Source of the DNA: Acidobacteriota bacterium
GTDB lineage: Bacteria; Acidobacteriota; Blastocatellia; Pyrinomonadales; Pyrinomonadaceae
Assembly: GCA_019239425.1 (NCBI GenBank)
Contig: JAFAZX010000028.1
Coordinates: 62,001 to 126,000, forward strand
Length of the DNA stretch: 64,000 nt
Direction of reading: 5' to 3'
Of the stretch, positions 53,496-61,029 are shown one piece after another. Below the pieces are notes generated by a model. That model had not been told where the DNA came from. It worked only from the letters and a program-made list of their open reading frames with translations, and did no database searches. Position numbers and translations under genes: made by a program. How positions within the stretch are numbered: position 1 is the first letter of the stretch; each line of letters begins with the position of its first letter.

Positions 53496-56400
53496 TCACG
53501 GCGAGAAATCACGCACGCGCTCTCTCGCGGCCGCCGCCTGCCGCCAGCGCTCGCGCGCGAGCCGAAGTCTTCGCTCGCGCGCGAACCTCAGGCGGCGCAG
53601 CCGCTGCGAGACCTGCTGGCGCGAGCCGCGTCCGGCCTTCGCCCGGCCGGCGCTCTGCCTGCCCGGCGCCGCCGCGGGGCGCGGCTTCCCTCTACCGTTC
53701 GAAGCCACTGGGCCGGCCTGCGTGCCGCTCGGCGCGGGGACTTGCGCGGGCACGGTCGTGCGCGCGCGGGCCTGCTCTTCGGGCGTGAGCGAGAGCAGGT
53801 AGCGCGCCAGCAGACGCGCGTGGTCGCCCTGGTAGTCGGCCGCGGCCGGCGGGAGCGGCCCGTTGAAGACCCAGCGCTCGCCGTCGCGCTTGAACAACTG
53901 CGAAGGCATCGCCGTCCCCGGCATGATGCGCTGCGGGTCGAGCAGCCAGCGCACCGTCCAGTCCTCTTTCAGGCGCTCGCCGGCCTGTAGGAAGTTGGGC
54001 GCGGTCGCCGTCTGGTCGTGGCCCGGGTCGCCCGTCATGTGGCACTTGAGACAAGGCGCAGCCTGCGACGTGAACAGCGCGCGCGCGAGGTCTTTCTCGG
54101 CCGTCGACAGAGGCTCCGCCTGCGGCTTGATGTACGGCTCCTGCTGCGCCGAGACGGCGAGGAAGAAGCGCACGAGCGTGCGCAGCTCGTTCGGCGAGAA
54201 GTTGAAGGTCGGCATGCGCACGCGCAGGTAGGTGCGGACGCCGTTGCGGTTCTCGCCCGCCTGCGGTTTCAAACCGGCCTCGCCGCTCTGCTGCGGCGTG
54301 GCGTTAACGCCCGCCTGATTCTGCGGCGGCTGCGCGCCGCCGCCGCCGGGGCCGGACTGCCGGTTCGACTGCGTCCCCCGCCCGATGTTGTTCTCTTCCG
54401 GCTTCGCGGCGGAAGGCTTGCCGCCGTGCGCGCCGAGGTCGATGCCTTCGGAGTAGCCGCTCAAAGAGGGGTCACTCAGGAAACGCAGGAGCCAGTCGGG
54501 GTCTACGCGCGCGCCCTCGGTCATGAGTCCCGGCGGGAGTTGTTCGGGGCCGAGTTTGATGGCGCCGACCGCGCCGTCCGCCCCGTACTGCGTCAGGCCG
54601 GAGAGGACTGACTTCTGCCCGACCTGCACCGAGTGGCAGCCCATGCAGTTGTACTTCTTGACGACCCACCAGCCGTCCTGGATCGCCTTCTGCTGGTCGG
54701 TCGGGCTGTAGAAGAGCGCCGCGGGCACGTTCGCACCTTCGGTGCCGACGCTGCCCATGAGGAACGTCGTCAGGGCGCGCTTCCACTCGTCGGTCAGGTA
54801 CGGCTTCGGCATGCGCAGGTGCTCTTTCGGGTCTTTCACCTTGCCGGAGTCGTAGATGGAAGGCTCGCCGAGCTTGTGCTCGAAGAAGCCCTTGTGGTCG
54901 TACCAGGGCTTGCCCTCCTTCTCCTTCTTCGCGCCGCCGGCCTTCGCTTCGCCCGCGCCGTCCGCGTGCGCCTCCTCGCCGAAGCCGGGCGGCTCGTGCC
55001 CATCTTCGGCGAGGTGCGTCATGCGCGCGAAGTCGAGACGCTCCAGCGGCGTCGCGCCCTCGGCCGTCAGCTCCTTGCCGATGCGCTGCTCCTCTTCGAA
55101 GCCGCGTATCTCGTGGCAGCCGGCGCAGCCGTACTGCTTGACGAGCGACTTGCCCTTCTCGAAGAGCTTGGTGTCGTCCATGTAGGACGCTTCGGGGTAG
55201 TTGGCGGCGGGCGCGAGCGAGACGAGGTAGGTGGCGATGTCGCGCGCGTCCTGGTCGGAGAGGCGGAAGTTCGGCATCACCGTCATGTTCTGCACCTGCA
55301 GCTCCGCCCCGTCGTTCGGGCAGCGCGTGTGCTTGCCGGTGTCGAACTCGAACTTCTTGCCGTTCTTCGTGTAGTCCTCGGGCGTCAGGTCGCGCTTCTC
55401 CTTCGGACAGTAGGGCGCCCAGCGCTCGCGCGGGTTGTGCACCCAGCGGACGACGTAGTCGTAGTTCTCCTTCTGCCCGATCTTCGTCAGGTTGGCCGCG
55501 AAGACGCCGCCGACCTTCTGCTCGCCCTCGCCGATGGAGTGGCAGGCGAGGCAGCCGCGCGTCCGGAACAGCTCCTCGCCGTGCGCCGTGTCACCCTGCG
55601 GCTGCTGGGCGACGCGCCCCTCGTAGGCGGACTGCCAGAGGAAGGCGGCGATGGCCTTGCGCTCGTCGTCCTGCATCGAGGCGGGGACGATGTTGCCCTT
55701 GTCCGGGTTCTCGCTGCCCGACAGGTACCAGAAGGTCGGCATCTTCGTCCCCGGCCGGAACGCCTGCGGGTCTTTGAGCCACTCGGGTATCCACTCCTTG
55801 CGGAGCTTGAGCCTGATGTCCTTCAGGTTCGGCCCGACCTTCTTCTGGTCTTGCATCAGGTAGCGGGCCTGCGTGTTGAGCTGGTCGATCTTGGCTTCGA
55901 GCTGGCTGTTGGTGACGACGAGGCCCTCGGCGCGCGCGAGGAGTTCGGCGGCGCGCGCGTCCGAGACGCCGGGCGCGGAGGAGTCGGCGCGCGCGACCTT
56001 CGCGTCGTGCTCGTTGGAGCTGACCTCGTCTTCGAGCTGCTTGACGAGCTGGCGCGTGTTCGAGAGCGCGTCCGTCTCGCGGTCGAAGCCCTCGTAGCGG
56101 TGGCAGCCGACGCAGCCGCGCTGGTAGAAGAGGTCTTTGCCCAGGTTCAGGCTGTTGGCGCCCTGCAGCACGCGGTCGGCCGAGTGGCACTGGTTGCAGC
56201 CGGCCTCGGCGTTCTCCTTCTTGAAGAGCGGGTGGAGCCAGAAGCGGTTCTCGCCGTGCCCCTTCTCAACCGAGGTCGTCGCGCGGCCGTTGCCCCAGTG
56301 GCAGGAGGAGCAGCCAAACTTCTCGGGGTCGTGGACTTTGAGCAGCTCGGGGCTCGGGTGGCTGACGAAGGCGCGCGCGAGCGGGTCGGGGCGGCTCAGC

Positions 56401-57281
56401 TTGCCGCGGTTGAGCGGCACCATGTCGGAGGCGCGGATCGGGATGGGCGAGCGGATGCCGAGGTGGCACGACTCGCAGCGGTCGACCACCATGTCGCCCT
56501 TGTAGTTGATCTGCTTCATCCCGAAGTCGAAGTTCTCCAGCGAGGTGCGCGTCAGGCTCACCTGCTGCCTCGTGACTTCGGTGACGTTGTTCTTGAGGTA
56601 CTCGTCGCGCTGGCGTTCGAGGTCGCCCGCGGGCTTGAGCAGCTCGCCCTTCTCCGCGAGCAGGCGCCCCTTCTCGTCCTTGAGCGAGACGTACATCGTC
56701 TCCAGCTCGCCGAAGTTCATCTCGCGCTTCTGCGTCGCCTTCCCGCCGTCGGCGGCCGGGAGGTTGACGGTGACCTTCTCGGCCTTCTTCTGTTCGAGGT
56801 CGCGGCGCAGGCTCTCCTTCCGGCTGCCCGCGGCCTGCTCGACGTTGTAGCTGGCGAGCGTGATCTGGCCGCGCCTGTCCTGGAACTGCTCGGAGATGGC
56901 GCCCAACTGTTCGTCGATGGCGGCGACGCGCTTGTCGACCTCGGCCGTCTTCGGCGCGGACGCGGCGCGGGCGGCCTGCGCCTCGGCGTCGAGCCGCTTG
57001 TACTCGGCGCTCTGCTTGACCTCCTTCTCGGACTGGAAGCCGCGCTTCTCCAGGCGGCGGAGGTAGCGGTCGTAGCGCTTGACGAAGGACTGCTGGTACG
57101 ACTTCCACGGCCGCATGCCGTAGACCTCGTCGTAGAGCGACCAGGCGAGCACGCCCGTCAGGAGCAGCGCCGAGACGAGCAGGATGGCGCTCGTCGAGCG
57201 GCTCACGATGGGGTCGGCCTTCGGGGCGTCCGCGTCCGCGTCGCGCCTCGCCAGCTTGCCGTTGTCAGGAGTCTCAGCCAC
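53496..57281 (-). CDS. Octaheme membrane-anchored cytochrome c of the bc-type complex
   Basis: 1261 aa. One N-terminal helix (about 30-50), a long coiled coil (about 60-240) and eight CxxCH sites near residues 269, 324, 362, 390, 577, 719, 879 and 1077. A Gly/Pro/Gln-rich linker (960-1010) precedes the last domain. The C-terminal ~65 residues are Arg/Ala-rich and look unlike the rest. Encoded right after the subunit-IV-like cytochrome b, it probably replaces cytochrome c1 and passes electrons to the oxidase. No close family name recognised. Confidence 0.85.
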   Translation of the reverse strand: MAETPDNGKLARRDADADAPKADPIVSRSTSAILLVSALLLTGVLAWSLYDEVYGMRPWKSYQQSFVKRYDRYLRRLEKRGFQSEKEVKQSAEYKRLDAEAQAARAASAPKTAEVDKRVAAIDEQLGAISEQFQDRRGQITLASYNVEQAAGSRKESLRRDLEQKKAEKVTVNLPAADGGKATQKREMNFGELETMYVSLKDEKGRLLAEKGELLKPAGDLERQRDEYLKNNVTEVTRQQVSLTRTSLENFDFGMKQINYKGDMVVDRCESCHLGIRSPIPIRASDMVPLNRGKLSRPDPLARAFVSHPSPELLKVHDPEKFGCSSCHWGNGRATTSVEKGHGENRFWLHPLFKKENAEAGCNQCHSADRVLQGANSLNLGKDLFYQRGCVGCHRYEGFDRETDALSNTRQLVKQLEDEVSSNEHDAKVARADSSAPGVSDARAAELLARAEGLVVTNSQLEAKIDQLNTQARYLMQDQKKVGPNLKDIRLKLRKEWIPEWLKDPQAFRPGTKMPTFWYLSGSENPDKGNIVPASMQDDERKAIAAFLWQSAYEGRVAQQPQGDTAHGEELFRTRGCLACHSIGEGEQKVGGVFAANLTKIGQKENYDYVVRWVHNPRERWAPYCPKEKRDLTPEDYTKNGKKFEFDTGKHTRCPNDGAELQVQNMTVMPNFRLSDQDARDIATYLVSLAPAANYPEASYMDDTKLFEKGKSLVKQYGCAGCHEIRGFEEEQRIGKELTAEGATPLERLDFARMTHLAEDGHEPPGFGEEAHADGAGEAKAGGAKKEKEGKPWYDHKGFFEHKLGEPSIYDSGKVKDPKEHLRMPKPYLTDEWKRALTTFLMGSVGTEGANVPAALFYSPTDQQKAIQDGWWVVKKYNCMGCHSVQVGQKSVLSGLTQYGADGAVGAIKLGPEQLPPGLMTEGARVDPDWLLRFLSDPSLSGYSEGIDLGAHGGKPSAAKPEENNIGRGTQSNRQSGPGGGGAQPPQNQAGVNATPQQSGEAGLKPQAGENRNGVRTYLRVRMPTFNFSPNELRTLVRFFLAVSAQQEPYIKPQAEPLSTAEKDLARALFTSQAAPCLKCHMTGDPGHDQTATAPNFLQAGERLKEDWTVRWLLDPQRIMPGTAMPSQLFKRDGERWVFNGPLPPAAADYQGDHARLLARYLLSLTPEEQARARTTVPAQVPAPSGTQAGPVASNGRGKPRPAAAPGRQSAGRAKAGRGSRQQVSQRLRRLRFARERRLRLARERWRQAAAARERVRDFSP

Positions 57282-57309
57282 GAGTATGAATCCTCCGCTC
57301 GAAGTCCTC

Positions 57310-58419
57310 TCAGACGTTGAACCAGGGAGTGACCCAGATGTACTTGATGGTGAAGAGCAGGCGCAGCAGGAGCTTCACCGGGAAGAGCCAGAGCACGGTG
57401 ATGGCGAAGAACTGGAAGGTCAGGTACTGGAGGATGCTCGTCCGCGCCAGCAGCTTCTCCTCGAACTCGCCGTTCTTCTTCGCCCAGCCCTTCAGCCGCG
57501 CGGGGGACTTGATGTCCGCCCACTCCAACCTCCGCCGCAGCATCAGCCAGTGGAAGAAGAGGCCGCCCGTCACGAAGACGACGCCGACGACGACCGCGCC
57601 GAAGATGGCCTTCCACGGGTAGAGGTTGAGGAAGGGCAGGCCCCAGCCGGCGACGATCTCGTGGAGGTCGCGGTTGCGGTCGAAGACCACGCGGTTGTGA
57701 TCCCACGTCTGCCCCGGCCAGAACCACATCCAGCCCGGCCCCCGGATGAACGTCCCGATGATGATGAGGATGATCCACATGAAGAAGCCCCACAGGAACA
57801 TCGAGACGGCGAACCGCCGCTGCCGCCAGGAGTAGTAGCCGTTCCCCAGGGGGTTCGAGTCCACGTACGGGAAGACCATCAGCCCGACGAGGAGGAGGCT
57901 CGGCATGACGACGCCCGCGATCCACGGGTCGAAGTAGACGAGCATCTCCTGGAGGCCGAGGAAGTACCACGGCGCCTTCGAGGGGTTCATCGTCAGGTTG
58001 GGGTTGGCCGGCTCTTCGAGCGGCGCGTTGAGCAGGATCGACCAGACGAAGAGGATGATGGTGACGATGATGGCGGCGAGGAACTCGACGCGGACGAGGT
58101 AGGGCCAGACGTGCAGCTCGCGCGCCCAACCGGGGCGCCACGGCTGCGTCTTGCGGTGGTGCGACTTGGCGAGCGCCGGGTCTTCTTCGAGTTCGCCGAC
58201 GAGCTTGTCGTTATCCTTCGACTGCTTCAGCCCCAGCCACGTGAAGAAGACGACGAGCGGGATCATCATCACGATGGGGATGTTGTCCGGCGCCGAGCTG
58301 ATCTTCCAGAGCTGCCCCCAGTCGTCCACCATCAGCGCGAGGGCGCCGACCACCGCGAGGCTTACGACCAGCCACAGCAGCCAGCGGTTGCTCCGCGGCC
58401 GCTCAATTACCGTTGACAT
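57310..58419 (-). CDS. Cytochrome b C-terminal domain/subunit IV-like protein
   Basis: 369 aa from the ATG with GGGAGAG upstream. One N-terminal helix (about 13-33) and a second (about 45-62) precede the region homologous to b6f subunit IV/cytochrome b C-terminal half. PNPSKAPWYFLGLQE-like NPSKAPWYFLGLQEML is the Qo-site PxxWY element's counterpart. Three or more helices and an amphipathic tail follow. The split cytochrome b resembles the b6f arrangement. Longer than plant subunit IV (~160 aa). Confidence 0.9.
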   Translation of the reverse strand: MSTVIERPRSNRWLLWLVVSLAVVGALALMVDDWGQLWKISSAPDNIPIVMMIPLVVFFTWLGLKQSKDNDKLVGELEEDPALAKSHHRKTQPWRPGWARELHVWPYLVRVEFLAAIIVTIILFVWSILLNAPLEEPANPNLTMNPSKAPWYFLGLQEMLVYFDPWIAGVVMPSLLLVGLMVFPYVDSNPLGNGYYSWRQRRFAVSMFLWGFFMWIILIIIGTFIRGPGWMWFWPGQTWDHNRVVFDRNRDLHEIVAGWGLPFLNLYPWKAIFGAVVVGVVFVTGGLFFHWLMLRRRLEWADIKSPARLKGWAKKNGEFEEKLLARTSILQYLTFQFFAITVLWLFPVKLLLRLLFTIKYIWVTPWFNV

Positions 58420-58463
58420 TGCCTGTCTCTCCCCTGACTGAAAGAGAACGTGATGCCGTCCGC

Positions 58464-59396
58464 CTACTTCTTCACGGCCTTCATCTCGGATTCGAGCATG
58501 ACGGGCGCGGGGCCAGAGATGCCGCCGTCCTTGCGTATGCGCCAGAAGTGGACGGCCATGAAGAGCGAGGCGACGACCGGGATGCCGATGCAGTGCCAGA
58601 TGTAGGAGCGCAACAGCGCGTTGGAGTCCACGATGGAGCCGCCGAGCAGGCCGAAGCGCACGTCGTTGAACGGAGTCATCCCCATCTGCGGCCCGAACGG
58701 GCCTTCGCTGCCGAGCATCGGCGTCGAGCGTGCCATGTTCGTCCCTACCGTCACCGCCCAGAAGCCGAGCTGGTCGTCGGGCAGGAGATACCCGGTGAAC
58801 GAGAGCAGCAGCGTCAGCACGAGCAGCACGACGCCGACGCACCAGTTGAACTCGCGCGGCCGCTTGTAGGAGCCCGTCAGCACGACGCGGAACATGTGGA
58901 GCCACGTCGTGATAATCATCAGGTGCGCCGCCCAGCGGTGCATGTTCCGGAGGAGTTTCCCGAACGGCACGTCGTGTTCGAGGTAGAGGATGTCCCGGAA
59001 CGCCTGCACCTTCGTCGGGTGGTAGTAGAACATGAGGAGGATGCCCGTGAAGGTGAGCACGATGAAGAGGTAGAAGGTGATGCCGCCCATGCCCCACGTG
59101 AAGGAGTAGCGCGTGGCGTCGCGGTTGACCTTCGCCGGGTGCAGGTGCAGGAAGACGTTCGAGAGGATGGCTAAGGAACGGTTGCGCGGGTCTGAGCGGT
59201 CGTGCGAGACGCGGAAGATCGACTTCCAGAGCTGCGTCTGCTGCGGGTCTTTGTAGGTCTTGGCCTCGGCCTCGGCGCGCTCCTTCAGCGCGAGCCCCTG
59301 CGCGCGCGCGCGCGACACGAGCCCCGCCCCCCTGCCCTTTGGCGCGAGCTCACCGCTCTCCCCGCTGCCGTTCCCCTCGGGTCGTTCAGGCTCCAT
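58464..59396 (-). CDS. Cytochrome b (b6-type N-terminal half)
   Basis: 310 aa. An N-terminal ~70-residue polar extension precedes four helices. Heme ligands: His in LRNMHRWAAHLMIITTWLHM and in RSYIWHCIGIPVV and FMAVHFWRIRKDGG. The Qo-side GYLLPDDQLGFWA is conserved. With the subunit-IV-like protein and Rieske protein it makes a quinol-oxidising complex. ATG at 59396 preferred to the adjacent GTG at 59399. Confidence 0.94.
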   Translation of the reverse strand: MEPERPEGNGSGESGELAPKGRGAGLVSRARAQGLALKERAEAEAKTYKDPQQTQLWKSIFRVSHDRSDPRNRSLAILSNVFLHLHPAKVNRDATRYSFTWGMGGITFYLFIVLTFTGILLMFYYHPTKVQAFRDILYLEHDVPFGKLLRNMHRWAAHLMIITTWLHMFRVVLTGSYKRPREFNWCVGVVLLVLTLLLSFTGYLLPDDQLGFWAVTVGTNMARSTPMLGSEGPFGPQMGMTPFNDVRFGLLGGSIVDSNALLRSYIWHCIGIPVVASLFMAVHFWRIRKDGGISGPAPVMLESEMKAVKK

Positions 59397-59455
59397 CACA
59401 ATCCTCCACCAGCCTCAAACGTTTTCGAGAAAGCAGACCCCGGCTTGTCCTGTCC

Positions 59456-60349
59456 TTACGTCACGCGGATGAAGGCCCCGTCGTCGTTGAAGCGGTTGGT
59501 GCCGCCCTTCGGCCAGTCGTAGAGCTTGCCGACGTTGACGACGACCTGCCCCTCGGCGTCGAGCTTGACGTCGGCGCGATCCATCGGGCGCGGCGCGGGG
59601 CCTTCGAAGTTGACGCCCTCGCTGTCGTAACCCGAGCCGTGACAGGGGCACTTGAACTTGTTCTCGCTCGCCTTCCAGTCGGGCGTGCACCCGAGGTGCG
59701 TGCAGCGCGCGTAGATGACGAAGAGGCGCTCGGAGTTGCGCACGACCCAGATGCGGTACTGCTGCTGCCACTTCGTGTCGACGCCGAGCGCGTAGTCGCC
59801 GGGGAAGCCGATGCGGAAGATGCTCGACGGCTCGAAGATGGCGCGCGGCAGGAAGAAGCGCGGGATCATGCCGCCGAGGAAGCCGAGGAAGCCGACGACG
59901 CTGCCCCAGACGATCCAGCGGCGCATCTGGTTGACCTGCGGGTCGGGCATGCTCTGCACGACGGGGCCGGCCGCGGGCGGCTTCGAAGGGGGCTTGGCCG
60001 CGACCGCCCGGGCGACGCCGGCGTTGACGGAGGGCGTGGGCGTGGATGTCGTCTTGGAGGCGCCGGAGGCGGGCGCGACGCGCGCGGCGGGCGGGGTCGC
60101 GGCCGGGAAAGATTTGCCGGGCACGTCGCCCGGGGGCGCGTCGGCGGCGACCGTGCCGGAGGAGGCGCGGCGCGCGGGCGGCGTCACGGGCGTGCGGGCG
60201 GCGTCGCCGCGCGCGGCGGCCAGCAGGTCGGGGACAGAGGGGCGCGCCCCCCCGTCCCGCTCTTCAACTCCCATCCTGTCCCCTTGTTCGTTCCCCTGAG
60301 TGCTGGATGCACCCTCGGCGGGCGGAGTCGGATTGTCGTTCTGATCCAC
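59456..60349 (-). CDS. Rieske iron-sulfur protein
   Basis: 297 aa. An unusual ~130-residue Ala/Pro/Thr-rich N-terminal region precedes one membrane helix (about 137-158; WGSVVGFLGFLGGMI). The Rieske domain has CTHLGCTPDW and CPCHGSGYDSEG, supplying the two Cys and two His ligands of the 2Fe-2S cluster. First gene of the minus-strand respiratory cluster, so the promoter lies in 60350-60640. The N-terminal extension is far longer than in ordinary Rieske proteins. Confidence 0.93.
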   Translation of the reverse strand: MDQNDNPTPPAEGASSTQGNEQGDRMGVEERDGGARPSVPDLLAAARGDAARTPVTPPARRASSGTVAADAPPGDVPGKSFPAATPPAARVAPASGASKTTSTPTPSVNAGVARAVAAKPPSKPPAAGPVVQSMPDPQVNQMRRWIVWGSVVGFLGFLGGMIPRFFLPRAIFEPSSIFRIGFPGDYALGVDTKWQQQYRIWVVRNSERLFVIYARCTHLGCTPDWKASENKFKCPCHGSGYDSEGVNFEGPAPRPMDRADVKLDAEGQVVVNVGKLYDWPKGGTNRFNDDGAFIRVT

Positions 60350-60646
60350 GCCGCGACCTCCCTTCGATTAGCTTTGACTTGAGAACTCGTCAACAAGCCG
60401 GGGCTTCAAGGCGTAGGCCATGCGCGAGGCGGTACAATACACCGCAAGAAGAGCCTGGCGGCTCGACTTTTCGCGCGTGGATTCAAATGCTAGTGCGTGA
60501 CATGAAGTGCGCCGCGCCAAAATAACCGAATAAAATGGCTTGGCTTCGGCTGCCTTTATACTCCCTCCGCCCCCCGCGTGGCAAGATTTATTTTTTACTA
60601 CGTGGGCGGCGCCCGACGAGTTAGGCGCGACTTCGGGAGGCGAAAA
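60350..60646. other. Divergent promoter region
   Basis: About 300 bases between the Rieske and glutaredoxin-like starts. No convincing small gene. A minus-strand TATTGT near 60434-60439 and a plus-strand TATACT at 60557-60562 may be -10 elements, but I see no matching -35 boxes. Confidence 0.35.
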
Positions 60647-60898
60647 ATGTCTGTCAAACCGCACGTCCTCTTCTACACCAAACCCGGCTGCCACCTCTGC
60701 GAGGAGGCGCGCGCCGAGCTCGCCCGTTCGGGCTGTGAGGGACTCTACACCTTCGAAGAGGTGGACATTCTTTCAGACCCCGAACTAACCCGCCGCTACG
60801 GCTGGGACGTCCCCGTCATCCTCATCGACGGCGCGCACGCCTTCAAACACCGCCTCACCGCCGAGGAGTTCCGCAAGGCAATAAGAAGTAGGCAGTAG
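60647..60898 (+). CDS. Glutaredoxin-like protein
   Basis: 83 aa from the ATG with GGGAGGCG upstream. The thioredoxin-fold opening VLFYTKPGCHLCEEAR carries CHLC, and WDVPVILIDG has the cis-Pro. DUF836/glutaredoxin-like family. The last four residues (RSRQ) and TAG stop are read from repeat A5, so the original C-terminus was shorter or different. Soluble thiol-disulfide protein. Confidence 0.85.
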   Translation: MSVKPHVLFYTKPGCHLCEEARAELARSGCEGLYTFEEVDILSDPELTRRYGWDVPVILIDGAHAFKHRLTAEEFRKAIRSRQ

Positions 60899-61024
60899 GC
60901 AGATGGCAGCAGGCAGTAAAAAGGTTTTGGGTGTTAGGTGCTAGGTGCTGGGTAGGACAAGCCGCTTTCCCCAGCACCTAACACCCAGCACCCAACACCC
61001 TCTTCACCGCCTACTGCCTACTGC
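60887..61024. repeat. Heptad inverted repeat, family A (A5), with family B nested inside
   Basis: Outer arms 60887-60918 (AGTAGGC/AGATGGC units) and 61008-61024. The inner space holds a full family-B inverted repeat. The glutaredoxin stop lies in the left arm and the sugar dehydrogenase stop six bases beyond the right arm. Confidence 0.88.
60923..61000. repeat. Heptad inverted repeat, family B (B4), nested in A5
   Basis: Arms 60923-60953 and 60969-61000 of GGGTGTT/AGGTGCT units with a 15-base loop. It is wholly contained between the arms of A5. Confidence 0.88.
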
Positions 61025-61029
61025 TTTTC

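Noticed and set aside
54633-57320. Long 895-codon frame on the plus strand opposite the octaheme cytochrome gene
   Set aside because: It is antisense to a gene with eight CxxCH motifs and is Arg/Val/Ala/Leu-rich with no domain. High G+C keeps the opposite frame open.
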